Both the position numbers and the translations under genes were made by a program. Below are positions 31,601-44,005 of a stretch of DNA of 64,000 nt, piece by piece. The stretch lies in NCBI GenBank assembly GCA_916700875.1, contig CAKAKS010000032.1:17785629-17849628 (forward strand), in the 5' to 3' direction. The first letter of the stretch is position 1; each line of letters starts with the position of its first letter. A model generated the notes under the pieces. It searched no databases and was not told where the DNA came from. It was given only the letters and a program-made list of their open reading frames with translations. The stretch is from Sebastes aleutianus. Its lineage: Eukaryota > Chordata > Actinopteri > Perciformes > Sebastidae.

Positions 31601-34600
31601 TGGTTTGTTAGTTTGTGTTTGTTTTGTTTTCGTCCCCCTGCTTCTTCTTCTTTTTTTTTTTTTTTCCTGTTTACGTGTTCCCATTTCCATCTCCTCTACC
31701 TGATACCCACAGCCCAGCTCTCTCTCTCTCCCTCCCTCCCTCCACTCTGGTTCTGCAGGAGTTCACATGATCAAGCAAGGTACCCAGGTAATTACCTGGC
31801 ATTGTCAAATAAAGCGACCACTGATTCAAATGAGGAGTGAAATATCAAAGAGCGGCGTTGCCTTTGCAGCCACTACTTATCCACACAGGAGACGGCGAGG
31901 AGATCTGAGAGCTCGGGGACCTGCAGGGAGGCAACAACAACACTCAGCCTTCCCTTTCCTAGATAAATATCACCAATGGAAGCAACAGAGCCAAACATGC
32001 CCAGGTTCACTAGTAACAGCGCATTTATTTTGTATAACATATCCTACTTGTCCGTTATTAACTCGTGGTGTCTTTTATAGCGGCCGCGGTTGTGACTTTA
32101 ACAAGAGGGATTTTGATGTATTCCTGGACCTTCCTGATGGGAGTCGCTCTCGAACGTCAGAGGTTGGATCGTGCTCTCTGAAGCTGTCACAAGCAGAGCA
32201 GTCATGCGATGTTTCCAAACTTCTGTTGCAGCATTTATTCTATATTTTTGGATCAGAAAAAGAGACGCTGGTTGCGAAGATCAGAATTGAATAGCGTGTT
32301 AATGTCTGGCATTGTAAAAGTCCAAAGCCCTCAGTGTAATTAGCTCAGATAACCGCAGCGATCATTCATAATTTGCAGAGTTTGTGTTTTATTTTCCTCT
32401 TGCTCAAAGTTGCTCAAATGAACTTTCTAAAACCAGCGTGCACCCCTTTTTTTCCCCCACTGCCGTTACAACATAATCTAATGTAATTTCTTCTTCCGAA
32501 GCCTTGATTCGAGCCGGGCTGACAACAAGACCTTTGACACTTTGACACAGTAAGTGGAAGGTGATCTCAATGAGCAATGTCATCGCTCTGGAAACAACCC
32601 CTATGTACCAAACCTCATTTCTGCTCCCTTCACGTTCCGAACTAGACAAGCGGCGTCCTGGGATTTCAGCCGAGCACAGAGAGAGTACCTGTAATTTGAC
32701 TTGCCACGTCTAAATGGAAGTTGAATAGGTTACATTGTGCGACAACAAATAAAATGCTCGCAATGCTTTAGTGACTGCTTTTCGTGGTTGGAGGCGAAAT
32801 AGGGTTCGGTGACGATGTTTGAGTGTTTAATGCTATAAACACACAGACTTCCCTCCCTCTGGCATATGGAAGGCTCCCAGGGACACTTTGCATGTAAATA
32901 TTCATAGGGCGATGGGATGGGCTATTAATTATTAAGCACAGTAAAGAAGTGTGATACTTCGGCATTTAACACATGAATCTTGTTTTTTATTTGCTGCGGA
33001 CATTTTTCACAAAATGGTTTTTCGTTGCGAGGCTGGAAAAAGAAGGGAAGTGCTCAAGAGTGATGACTTTTTAAGAAATAAAGAGCAATAATTCTTAAAT
33101 AGAGCATGAGCAATGTGCGAGAACATGCATAATTAACATCTGAGCTAAAAGTAAGTTCAACAGCAGGGGCTGTTAATAAATATGTTTGTCATTTAAAGTA
33201 TTTTTTTTTCTCTGCTATATCAAAAATAGTGCCGTAACTTTTAAAATTTCCTTTCATTTGTCATATTTTAAGTGGGAGTTGGAGCACTTCCTGCGTGTAA
33301 CTTTCCAGGTGAACTGCATCGGCACTCACTCCCGCAGCTGCGCCTCATGACAGATTGTCACAGCGTGATGGAGCTGGAGTGGGGCCACCAGCGAGAGGTG
33401 GTTGGAGGTCCATACCTGAGCTTCACACATCTGACAACAGAGGAGAGAGGTGGTCCTATACTGTACGACTGGAAAGTTAGATAAGGGGAGTGTGATTCTA
33501 TACTTGTGCTTTAATATGGACACTGACAGTGTTGTGCTGGAGAGAAAAAAAACACATACATGTCCATTTCCCCCCTATATCTCTCCCTCCGAAGCGGCAT
33601 GCATCTCTGAAAGTTGCCGATATGAAAGGGGAACGGGCTTTTCAATTATAATCAGAAGAAGAAAATGACCTAGATACCATCAGGTCTTTGAGAGTTCACA
33701 TCCTATTGTGCCTGTGACAGAAACGAACCAGTGATCTCCCGTCATCTGCGTTGACGTGAGCGAAAATCAAAAAGGACACCGCCACTCCGTAAGATCCCCG
33801 CAATCCAATCCAATTCATTTGCACACTGAAAAACTCAGCATCATCTGAGTGGAATTGAATTAACAATTTCCCCCAGCTGATTTGGTCTTTTAAAACCCTC
33901 ATTACACAGAAGCATTGTATATATTATGGAATCCCTTGGAGGAATATGCAACGAGGAGTCTACGTTCATCCTATCATCACCCAGTTGTAATATTATAATC
34001 AATTAGCATGGATGAACTAATTGTCCAATCTCTCACTTGCTAATTAACCCTGGAAATATAAATGGGACAAACTAATGCACCACTTTTTTTTTTTTTTTTT
34101 TTAAAGGGGATGCACAAATTGAGCTCATGCTTTAGTTAACATGGTTGGTTTCTTCGGCGGGTCGTCAATATGTATGAGCTACATCAAAGCGCAGGGATAG
34201 AAATGAGGCCTTGCACAAAAGCGGAACACATTTTCAGATCCAGAATATGCAAATGTGTTGGTTTTTGTTGAACTCTGGTGTTTGCATAACATGGGCTGAC
34301 ACAGTCTACGAGAGCTTTTCTGTGCCACTTGTGTACAGACGACAAAACACACTGTCCTTTGGGATATTTTAGTTTAAAAGGCGCACTCGGCATAAATGCA
34401 CCGAGCTTCAATGCATCTAACACAGTTCTTATTTTTAATCTCCGCGGCCTTAAAATGTGTCTGAAATTACATCAGGGTGTGTTTAATGACAGTTGATCAC
34501 TATCACTCAGTCACACAGATGTCATACTCCATGTCATGTGTATGTCACATTTGGGCCAGACAAAAGGGTGTCATCTATGACTCCAGACAACAATCGAATA

Positions 34601-37600
34601 CCGAATGAGAGAAAATAAGTGAGATGTTTGCTTGTGTAACGACATACTTAAGTTTCCAGGGAGTTGCCCTCAACTGACTTACAGAATGATTCACCAAAAC
34701 AGAAACCAACGAACAATAAGCCTACTGTAAGAAGCAGGCGGTGATTGAATGTCTTTTAATTTAAGTACACAAATGTTTAACCAGTTTTTAAAATCCAGTC
34801 ACATTGAAGAGATTCTTTTTTTATTGCAAAGACGCCATCATGTGAGAAAAACAAATGTCACACTAATACAAGAGTGCTTTTTGTTTACCGCATGAGGCCG
34901 AGATAAAAACAAAAAAAAGAAAAGGCCCGAAATGGCAGCCAACTTTTTTTTTTTGTTTTCGCTCTTCGGTCCTTTGTTCTGCGTTGTTGTCAAATCTGAA
35001 ATGTAATACTATTTTTCACCTGACTCCATCTGTAGAAAAGATATCCTGCATTCCCCTTTAATATTCACTGGTTGTTAATTATTAAAGGTATGTATTTGAA
35101 TTATAAATATACTAGTTATACAGAAGTAGGCAAAGCAGGCATATAGCCCCGGGCTAAATTCCTCCATTACCCATTATTTTCCAGTCTGCCGTCTCCATAT
35201 GCCTGCCTCCTATTCCTATGTCATCTCAAAAAACACTGCGGCATTCCTTTGTACTTACCTACCCCTCCCCACTTTGGCCACCCGAAAAAAAAAAATCTCC
35301 CCCTCCATACATATGTGTGCTGCTTCCTTGAAGTAGGATGTCACACTTGTCTTAAATATAATGAATCACTATCTTCAAGGCATCCCTGGATCCCAAACAC
35401 TCCCCACAGAAACCTGCCTCGTCCTCCCCCGTTTCCAGCCTTCCTACATGTCACAAATCATCGGTTGTGGAGGGCTCTCCACTAAATCATTAACATTGTC
35501 AGAAATGACTGGGCCAAGAATGGGAAGAGCCCAGAGATGCAGCAGAGGCGTACGTACGTACGTATGATGGGAATATGGAATGGTAAACAAAGAGAGAGGC
35601 AGCCTTACCGCTCTTCCCTCTTTCCTCGTCGTTCCCCTTCGCCTCCCCTTTGGTTTTTTTTACTCCTCTCCTCTCCTCTTCCATGGGATTTCTGAAAAAA
35701 AGAAGTACAGTGTGAGGAAAAAGTAAAGAAACTGTCAAAGAAGTTTAACAACTCACGAGAAATTCTCAACCTCTATTCTCTAAACTGCTGTGGAGTTTTT
35801 GCTTTTTCCTCGGGAGTTTTTTGTCCTAAAAGCTTTTGTAGTAAACACACTGTAAAAAACTGTGCAATATATGAGATTATGTCTCTGGGCCATTTTGATA
35901 ACCGGTATTTATGAGTCCACTGTTGAGAGGATAATCAAAAATATGACTTATTTTCCGTGTCTAAAACTGTGGCGGCTTTGTTGTCGTCGAACGATAATTC
36001 CCCTGTCATACAGCATTACAGTTTGTTCCATATATGTGGCACGTCTTAAAAACGCGAGCGCCTCGCGCGATGCTACTTATCAGGCAATTTCCATTTAATG
36101 CTATAGCCACACTTATATCTTACGCATACACTCCTACCTATGCTAGTATCATCCATCAAAAGGATTACTAATTTTCCTTCAATTTCCGTTGCTCTCCCAA
36201 GAATCTAAAGGATGATTGATAATGAATGAAGGAAAAGCACAGTGGTACTGTTTTTAACCTTGCTCAAGTCATTAATCCGCTTTATACCCATGAAGGTAGT
36301 AAAGGAGACAATGAATTAGTCATTAAAGCACAGGTCAGTTTATTAGAATTCCTGATTGAACTGTAAAACGACTTCTCCCGGGCTGCCCGGGCGGACGGAG
36401 GAAATCTGCAAAAGCACGGGGAAAAAAGGAGCTGAGGGAAGCAGACAGAGGGATTCCTGCACGAGTGCATTTTCTCTTGAAGGAAAATGACAGAGGGGTG
36501 TATCGGTGGCCATCGCTCACCTGACAGGAAAAAAAAAAAAGCTGTCTAATTAGCACACGCTGTGTATCTGAAGGTAGTCAGAGAAGAATCACATGCCAAG
36601 GATCATTTGAAAATGATCAAAGGGAAGAAATGATGCTGGCATGACAGAGGAGGAGAGTATACACACATATATATAAACACACAGAACCTGTAGTGACCAT
36701 TTGTTAGGTTGAACTTGCTCCATGTCTCTGTTAGTATGTAATGCGAGCGCCGGCTGATGTTTGTCACCATTTATTAAGTCATGCGGTTGTTGGCTCCACT
36801 CCACAGGAAAAGTTCAGACGGCCTCGGATGTTTGCTGCTCCCTAAAGCGGAGTAATGATCTAATGACTGGTGCAGTTGGGGGGGGGGTCACGACTGAGAG
36901 GATGTAACGGATAGGATCAAACCAAAACAAGGCGCAAAGTTGGTACTGTTAAACAATGGATTCAGTCTGTTCGCAAAGTTCTGCTACTGCAGGAACATAA
37001 CTGCTTTAGATTCCGTGTCAGAAAGCGTAAAAATAAATTGAAATATAATACGAAATAATGATCAACAACTTTTTAAAAATCCATATCTGTTACTGCCGGA
37101 GGATTATCACAGGAGCGCCGTTCGCATTAATATCCTGAAATTACTTGGCGTGCACACAAGTGTTGCGTTTAAGAGTTGTAGCTCGTAAACAGCGCTCCCA
37201 GTAGCCTGGGTAAACACACATCCCAGTTATGAGCAACCAGAGTATGACAGCTGAGATATGCCATTATTAGCCAGCATTCTCAGGCATGTAAACATCTTAC
37301 TCCATTAAATGGTGATTTTTGTGCGGCCTGTGTAAACTCTGTTTCCATGGCAGCAAACAGAATATTGTTTATTTATGTAAACAAGGGTGTTTGTGGATGG
37401 GATGTGAAGATCAATATAAACAGCCCTATGCTAAATGTGAAGCTAAACGGGGGGATGCTGTGGAATATTCTGTTTATCACCATGCAGCATGTAAGATACT
37501 GTAAAAAAGTATTTATTTAATGCCCTGCTTGAATTGTGAGCTGCGAGATTGTTTTGAAACCAATCACAGCCCGAGGGCTTTCAAGAGCTGATTGCGAGAT

Positions 37601-37890
37601 GTCATGCTAACCAGGAAGGCCACTTATTATCAGAGTGGCGGACTTCAGAGGAGCTGGCAGGGCAAGCGGGGCTCTCCTCTTCATGTTTTGTCTATGCCAC
37701 AAGAATTGAACCGAGTCCGTTTAAGGAATGCTTCAAACAGCCACGCCAGGTGCTGCTTCGTGGCACGCGGCCTGGACTTACACTGTGGTGATTTCTTGTT
37801 TACAGTCGCGTCTACAGACTGTCATCCTGGTCCGTCTTACTCCCTAACTAAATGGAACTTTCATTTCCTGGTTTGTAAATGAGTCTCTCC
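27915..37890. other. upstream non-coding DNA, block 1
   Basis: No gene is recognised over this 10-kb stretch. It has a GA tract (28523-28617), TA repeats (29822-29838, 30751-30779) and poly-T runs (31651-31666, 34085-34102). Non-repetitive AT-rich segments with octamer and homeodomain cores, such as 32880-32950 and 33990-34080, are candidate regulatory elements. The longest open frame (31767-32294, plus, 175 codons) resembles nothing I know and is rejected. Confidence 0.6.
28523..28617. repeat. GA microsatellite
   Basis: A run of about 95 bp of G and A only, mostly (GA)n with GGAG interruptions. Open frames across it on either strand are products of the repeat. Confidence 0.95.
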
Positions 37891-37894
37891 CTCT

Positions 37895-37995
37895 GCTTTT
37901 GTTTGATATTTATTTATTCAGTTTATGTGACAGGAACAATGCACATTAATCAACATCTCAGCTTTCACATCACTGTAAATGTGTCAGACCCTCTC
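37895..37995. repeat. fragment of a dispersed fish repeat
   Basis: The sequence around TTTATTTATTCAGTTTATGT and ACAATGCACATTAATCAACA resembles a short retroposon-related repeat that I know as widespread in teleosts. Only about 100 bp is present. Confidence 0.4.
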
Positions 37996-38140
37996 TCTCT
38001 CTCCCCCCTTCCTCTCCTCTCTTTCCCTCTCAGTGTTAGTAGCCTCAGCGTAACTCCAATCAGCAAATCAGCACCGTAACTCTAATGAGTGAAATTGCTT
38101 ATGAGGGGAATCTGTTTCCGATGGTGGGCCTGATGATTAA

Positions 38141-38321
38141 TGCGCACTGACAACATGTCTTTCCTCGAGGAGCTTTGCCGGGCTATGGCAGCTGTGTGAC
38201 GCCACCTCCTCAGAGATGGCCCCCTCTTCCTCTGGGAGGCTGACATCCCACAGGGACAGGGATAAACTGGAGATGCTGCTGAGGATTTCGGCACAACTCA
38301 ACAGCGAGCACGAGCATAGCG
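38141..38321 (+). other. coding-like open stretch with a donor site
   Basis: An open frame on the plus strand runs from after a stop at 38138-38140 to a possible donor GTAACA at 38322. Its last third reads SGRLTSHRDRDKLEMLLRIS followed by AQLNSEHEHSG, which looks like a charged helix of a real protein. Possible acceptors are the AG at 38169-38170 or CAG at 38187-38189. I do not recognise the family and see no second exon nearby. It may be an isolated exon, a processed remnant or chance. Confidence 0.2.
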
Positions 38322-38551
38322 GTAACATTTTATCCTTACTTTACATTCCTTAAAGTTGTGATATGCCAGCGCGTAGAAGTTGCTGTATAGGTTGAGCTGT
38401 TGTTACAAGATACAACGACTGAACCTGCAGCCTGATTGTGGAGGTTTCACAAAGTTTGTGCGATTTTACTATTACACCAAACATTCAAATGTAATCACAA
38501 CTACATCCAAAGCAGTTTTAAGTAGGCTATGGTAAAAAAAATTATATTTTT

Positions 38552-39010
38552 TAGGCATGCACCGATACCGATACCGGATCGGATATCGGGCCGGTCGGAT
38601 ATATAGCTGGATCAGGTATTGGTGACAATGGGGCCGATCTATTCAATTCAAGTCTATGTTTGTGTACTAATATACATTATATACTGGAATCTTAATTCCT
38701 GTGTAAGTTTTGACCAATTTGTTGCTGCATTAAAAAGATTTACACTTGAACTGTAATTCCTGTTAATTTTGAAGGTTTTTACCAAGTTGCTGGTGTATGA
38801 TTTATTATTTTAATAATAAATAACATTAAATTTAAATCTACGTATTTATTTGTTACATTTTGATGTACAAAGTTAGGAAAGCAATGTTTAAGTCAAGCCT
38901 GATGTTGATCCCAGTCACTTCCACACAGTGAGAACACTGGTATCGGATCGGTACTCAGTATCGGCCGATTCCAAAAGCCCAGTTATCGCTATTGGGACCG
39001 AAAAAGTTTT
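38552..39010. mobile_element. decayed hAT-like element (ACCGATACCG family)
   Basis: The left end reads GGCATGCACCGATACCGATA and the right part carries TATCGGATCGGTACTCAGTA and GGGACCGAAAAAG. I recognise the GCACCGATACCGATA end from common fish DNA transposon remnants. The right terminus is not a clean inverse of the left, so boundaries are approximate. Confidence 0.5.
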
Positions 39011-39074
39011 TAAAATAGAAATAATATTTTCCAGTTAAAGTTCATATCTGGGAATAATTCAATACTGGAAGTTT

Positions 39075-39353
39075 TAGGGCTGTCCTCGACCAAAGAAATT
39101 CTTAGTCGACTAACACTTGCACGATTTCGTCGACTAATCGATTGATCTGTAAAACTGAGTTTCTCCACAAAGCATCACACAAAAGCACCACTTTAAATCT
39201 TGTGTTTACCAGAGATGTTCTCATAAGTCTCTTAGAAATAAGTCATTCAGCATGAAAAAAGCATAAAAAATGACAAATCGACCAAAGAAATCTTATCGAC
39301 TAAGACCAAAATGACCAATTAGTCGCCTAATCGACTAAGAGGGGGCAGCCCTA
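39075..39353. mobile_element. hAT-like MITE (TCGACTAA family)
   Basis: Ends are TAGGGCTGTCCTCGACC and GAGGGGGCAGCCCTA. TAGTCGACTAA-type sequence lies just inside both. The flanking 8-mers are GGAAGTTT (39067-39074) and TGAAGTTT (39354-39361), seven of eight identical. An 8-bp duplication and these ends fit the hAT superfamily. It is 279 bp and non-coding. Confidence 0.8.
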
Positions 39354-39445
39354 TGAAGTTTAACAAAATTCTATTTATTCAATACATTTAATTTATAAAA
39401 TAATTTTCTCCATAGACAATATAGGTGATTGTTTTGTGTACATAA

Positions 39446-39791
39446 TAGAGCTGCAAAGATTAATCGATTAGTTGTCAATTATTAAATGAATCGACAACTA
39501 CTGTGATAATCGATTAATCGGTTTGACTCCTTTTTTTTAAGAAAAAAAGGCAAATTTCTCTGATTCCAGCTTCTTCAATGTGAATATTTTCTGGTTTATT
39601 TACTCCTCTATGACAGTAAACTGAATATCTTTGAGTTATGGACGAAACAAGACATTTGAGGCATTGGAAAAAACACTGATTGCCTTTTACACAATTTTCT
39701 GACATTTTATAGTCAAATCAACTCATTGATTAATCGAGAAAATAATCAACAGATAAATCGACAATAAAAATAATTGTTAGTTGCAGCCCTA
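39446..39791. mobile_element. hAT-like MITE with perfect target duplication
   Basis: The element starts TAGAGCTGCAAAGATTAATC and ends GTTAGTTGCAGCCCTA, with inverted ATTAATCGATTAG-type sequence inside both ends. It is flanked by GTACATAA at 39438-39445 and an identical GTACATAA at 39792-39799. The 8-bp duplication identifies a hAT-like insertion of 346 bp. It lies 92 bp from the previous element. Confidence 0.87.
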
Positions 39792-40019
39792 GTACATAAA
39801 AGCAAAAGGTGAGAAGTTAACAACGACTCCCAAGGAGCATTTTGGCAAGAAACATCCAATCATAGAGCTCAACATTCCATTATCTTTGCCGCTAACGGTT
39901 GAGAAAAATTATCTATCTTATGTAGCTTAAATCGATTTACTTGTGGATTCTGGATCAGGTTTGATTGAACTTTTGTTCACAAAGTTGACAACAAAGTGTT
40001 TTAAATTCGCTGCCACTCT

Positions 40020-40385
40020 CATTCACACCTCTGACTGTGCAATGTAACCTCATACAACAGTTCATATAATATCTTATGCAAGTTAATCCTTATTTTTTGT
40101 GCTTTTCCTACGAATGTCCAGCAACATGTGACGCACGTGTCAATTTCCGCACCAGTCTTTTCAAGATAAACTTCAGTCTTCACAGGAAACAACTTGGTTA
40201 GGTTTAGGCAACAAAACTTCGGCGAATATTCAGTGTTTTTTGACCCAACTATCCAGCCTGACCTCCGTCCTATGCAGCGTTTGTCACTCTTTATACTTCT
40301 TAGTCTACAATTATGTGGATTACATAAGAATTGATTTCGTAGGTATAGCTATGAACAGTGTATGAGGACAGCCTGGACTGTGACA
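40020..40385. repeat. dispersed repeat, copy 1
   Basis: This matches the inverted sequence at 58757-59165. Shared words include GGAAACAACTTGGTTAGGTT, TAGGCAACA and, at the other side, TAGCTATGAACAGTGTATGA. No terminal inverted repeats or coding region were found, so the class is unknown. Confidence 0.7.
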
Positions 40386-42094
40386 GTGCAACTTTGGTTG
40401 CACCAAGCTGTGCAACAAAAGTTTCATGTGAGATGTCGGTCTCACAGGGGACCAATGAATAAGTGTTCCTTCCACCACACATTGTTTCATATGGAGGGAT
40501 ATCTGGTACCTCCGGCCTCAGCTGTTGAGCTGTTTCCATTTCACCATGGGTGTACATTTCATCAGGCTCCTGTTAACGCTGAGAGATTGCTCACAACTAC
40601 TGAATGTCTTATTAATGCTACATGAAATTAGCTGCTGTTTGGACAATTGTTTTAAACAAGTAAGATGATAACAGAAACAATCCCACTCCTCTACTACATT
40701 TTGATACATTTAGCTATAATATATCATCTGCAATAAAAGTGTCTTGGATTTGTATGAATCTATTCATGTAGATTGTAACTAGTGTGCCTTGGCCGCGTAG
40801 CATGTGATGAGTCCAGATTAATAAGGAACTATTCATCTCCATACTTCACACCTCAAGAGGATTTCTTATCTACCATAACCATTCTGTAAATTACATTACA
40901 CAGACTCTGAAAGCCTTATCCTTGGTTTGTAAGGCTCTAATGTAACATGCACCATTATCAAAGAATTTCTACCTAACGACCCAACTAACCCGAACACTCC
41001 TTTCCTCATTCCAAGCTTGCAGATGAGACGAGACCCCACTGAGCCAATGAGCTTCGACAAAACTGACTTGATTGCCAGGGCTTTAGCGTCAATGATCCTA
41101 GAATAACAAGGAGCATATTGTACCATCAGCACAGGGCTGCACGGCAAGGCCTGTTCCAGGTTAACAGGCTCTTAGATGCTTGGGCTCAATGATGGAGGTA
41201 ATGACATCCTCATGATCCAGCAATACAGGTGAATAGGCAACCATATGGACAGAGGGAGGCTATACAGAAAACTGCAGAGCAGAACAACTGGACATCTTAT
41301 ACATTTAAATAATGTGTAAAATGACATTGTGATTAGAAATAATGGGGGTAACATAATCCTAAATCACAGTAAATGATGAAAGATCATATTCCCTACCTAT
41401 CTAATCTTTTTTAAAAGGAGAACTTTAAAGTTAAACAGTTTAGATTTTTATTTAGATTCTGAAAGATTAACAGCCATGAATGTGCTTTGGCATCGTGTCT
41501 ATGAGGCACATGTACAGTATCAGCTTGCAAGTGAGTCATTATCACAGCGAGACCACTGACGTTGCTACGCATCCCTGTCAATATTTTGAGTGGAGCCGCA
41601 GTACTTTGCACAACTCTATATGAAGTCATTTGACACTCTTATCAAGCATGGAAAATCCATTTCTTGTAATTTCCGCTGTAAAGACACTTCGTCAGCCTGT
41701 CCCCGCCAGATGCCACAGCAGCGGCGAATGAGCGGAGGGAAAAAATAATAATTTTTGATTATCGAGATATGATTGACACCAAAACAAAGAGCAGCCATAG
41801 TGCATTGTGCATTTGTTTTTAATTTCCCACAAGTTTTTAATCACAGCATATGACATCTGTCACAGGGAGGCCTCTGATGTGAGTGAGATGGGGAAAAAAA
41901 AGCACATGTGGCTCTATTTGTGGTGTATGCATAATAGTATGTTTATATGTGGCTTCATGCATGTGTGCATAGATGACTACTTGCACATGTATACGGCATG
42001 TGTGCATAGAATGCTTGTATGCATCTACATACATATTTTTGGTTGTGTCTATGGTACATATAGAAACATAATTACATACAGGATGTCATAAGAA

Positions 42095-42636
42095 CAGATA
42101 CTTCTGTACCAAATTGATGCCAAAATTATTTTTCTACCGCAAGTGCTGGAGACCAACGGCGTCCCGTCACTACCGATACGTCGACAAAAGCTAGTTAACA
42201 TTAGCTTTTAGCAGCCGGTAAGAAGCACAGTCCTGCACGGAGCTAACAGCTAACGTTAACGGGAAGTGCCATTCATTTACATTATGATGCGTTCAGTCAA
42301 AATTTGTATTGCTCGAAGGTATATTCCAAAGTTATCACGATGAGTTCAAATGTAATCTTGTAAAATGTAGTTTTTGGTGAGAAACTTGATTAAATACAGT
42401 TTACAGGAGATGTTTTCCCAACAATCTGAAATGGATAATAAAGAGGAAATTATGACCTGTTTAACTTCCGTACAAAAACCAGTATGAAACAGTAATAAAG
42501 GAGTGGATGATTAAGTACATGGGATTCATTGTTTTTATTGTTTTATTTTAGTTTTTTACCGTGGTATCGAAATGGTATCGAGAATCGTGGAATTTCACTG
42601 GTATTGGTATCGCCTACTAAATCGTGACATCCCCAA
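42095..42636. mobile_element. decayed DNA transposon remnant (GGTATCG family)
   Basis: The right side carries GTGGTATCGAAATGGTATCG and GGTATTGGTATCGCCTACTA, ending near GTGACATCCCCA; the left side begins near TACTTCTGTACCAAATTGAT. I recognise the right end from common fish repeats. The ends are only weakly inverted, and no coding region is left. Confidence 0.45.
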
Positions 42637-42980
42637 CATACACTCAGTTACTAGTTGATTAGGTACACCTAGCTAAAAGTAATGCAGTGATGCTTTAATA
42701 AATCCGACCTTCACGAACGTTTTAATGTTTAGTTTTGATTGAAACTATTTTAGAGAAGTGCTGATTCAACTGTTTGGTCATTTTGGAGGCTGCAGTTTGT
42801 GGTGCTGTTAAACTGTATTGTGTTATACTGACAGACGTTTATATTATTATGACCTCTTTGTATAATGCAATATAATTCAACAGCGCAAACCACATCCTCT
42901 AAAATAACCACACTGTTGACTCAACACCTCTCTAAAACAAAAACTGTGAAGGTAAGATTTATTGCAGGACTGTTGTATTA

Positions 42981-43842
42981 TGCTGCATTCACATTGGAGT
43001 AGACGGTAGACGGCAAACTGGATATCATTTTAGTGGACGAGAGCAAGACGGATGGAGTTTATAACTGGATGTAACATAGCTCCGTCACACCAGAGAAAGT
43101 TTGCAATACAATATTAAGAGAAAGCTGCATTTTATAGCTACATGCATTACTAGAATAATTACATAAAATAGTAGACACAAAATCATTTTAATTAAAGATA
43201 GGGTCGACGATGTTGGAAAGCTAGCATAATTTGAAAGTAGCATTGCCTTAGGAGCTCCGTCTAAACCCACCGCCTCCCCTCGGGGCTCCTTCCAAGGCAA
43301 CGCCCCCCACACACACATGCACGAGCACCGCCGCATCGTCACTACTTAACAGACACAGACACAACAATGCTACCTCATGACAAGTAGCCGCGGCAGTGCT
43401 ACTTTTGGCCGAGTTTTCTCTTCCATTCTCCAGTAAACTTGCGACGTGCTTTGAGTTCAGCCTGGTGAACGCCAAGGGTACGAGTAGGGAGGCAGGGAGG
43501 CCTCTGATTGGTTCTTTCCAAGCGGACCGCGAGGCAGTGATTGGTAGACGTTTTTACAGGATTACAGCAGCTACAAATGACGGCTCTTTTTCGGCCCTTT
43601 TTCAGAGCTCATATGTAATGGATCGCTGTCGGGGTGTAACGACTATTTCAACCAATATAACAAATAGTGTATACTGGATAACATCATCAACCCTGCCTTT
43701 AATATATTCTATTCCATCACCATAGCATTGTCATGCATGTTGTATTTTGCCGTCATACCATTCTTTTGGACTGTTTAGTCTGGTTTTTCCCATGCCGTCC
43801 AGAAAGTGATGTCCGTCTGAATGATTCCACGTGAATGCAGCA
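42981..43842. mobile_element. DNA element B, inserted in A
   Basis: Ends are a perfect 12-bp inverted repeat, TGCTGCATTCAC and GTGAATGCAGCA. It is flanked by TTA on both sides (42978-42980 and 43843-43845), a 3-bp target duplication as made by PIF/Harbinger-type transposases. Removing B joins TGTTGTATTA to GACTACATTA, which continues element A. Length is 862 bp including element C. Confidence 0.85.
43192..43702. mobile_element. TTAA-bounded MITE C, inserted in B
   Basis: Ends are TTAAAGATAGGGTCGACGAT and, inward from the right, TTAAAGGCAGGGTTGATGAT. A related copy is at 54247-54824. TTAA at both edges fits a TTAA-targeting (piggyBac-like) element, although the TTAA may simply be part of the ends. 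No transposase is encoded. Confidence 0.75.
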
Positions 43843-44005
43843 TTAGACTACATTACTTTTAGCTAGGTGTCGTGGTGTAGAGGAGGGTATACGCAGGTAT
43901 GTGGGGTATACCCATCCCTTTTTCTGTTCGTTTACAGTATACCACCTATCAGCCAAAAAATCCACATAGGAATATATAGTAATAATAAACTGCCAACTGA
44001 GTGTA

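Larger units (their letters stand above)
42639..44005. mobile_element. outer DNA repeat A, interrupted by other insertions
   Basis: The left end reads TACACTCAGTTACTAGTTGA then TTAGGTACACCTAGC; the right end, read inward, begins TACACTCAGTTGGCAGTTTA. The inner sequence TTTTAGCTAGGTG on the right is the inverse of CACCTAGCTAAAA on the left. It is split by element B (42981-43842) and by a further piece of about 115 bp (43873-43985). The family is common in fish; I cannot name its class. Confidence 0.7.

Noticed and set aside
31767..32294. 175-codon open frame on the plus strand
   Set aside because: It resembles no family I know, shows no domain or biased composition, and one or so frames of this length is expected by chance in 64 kb over six frames.
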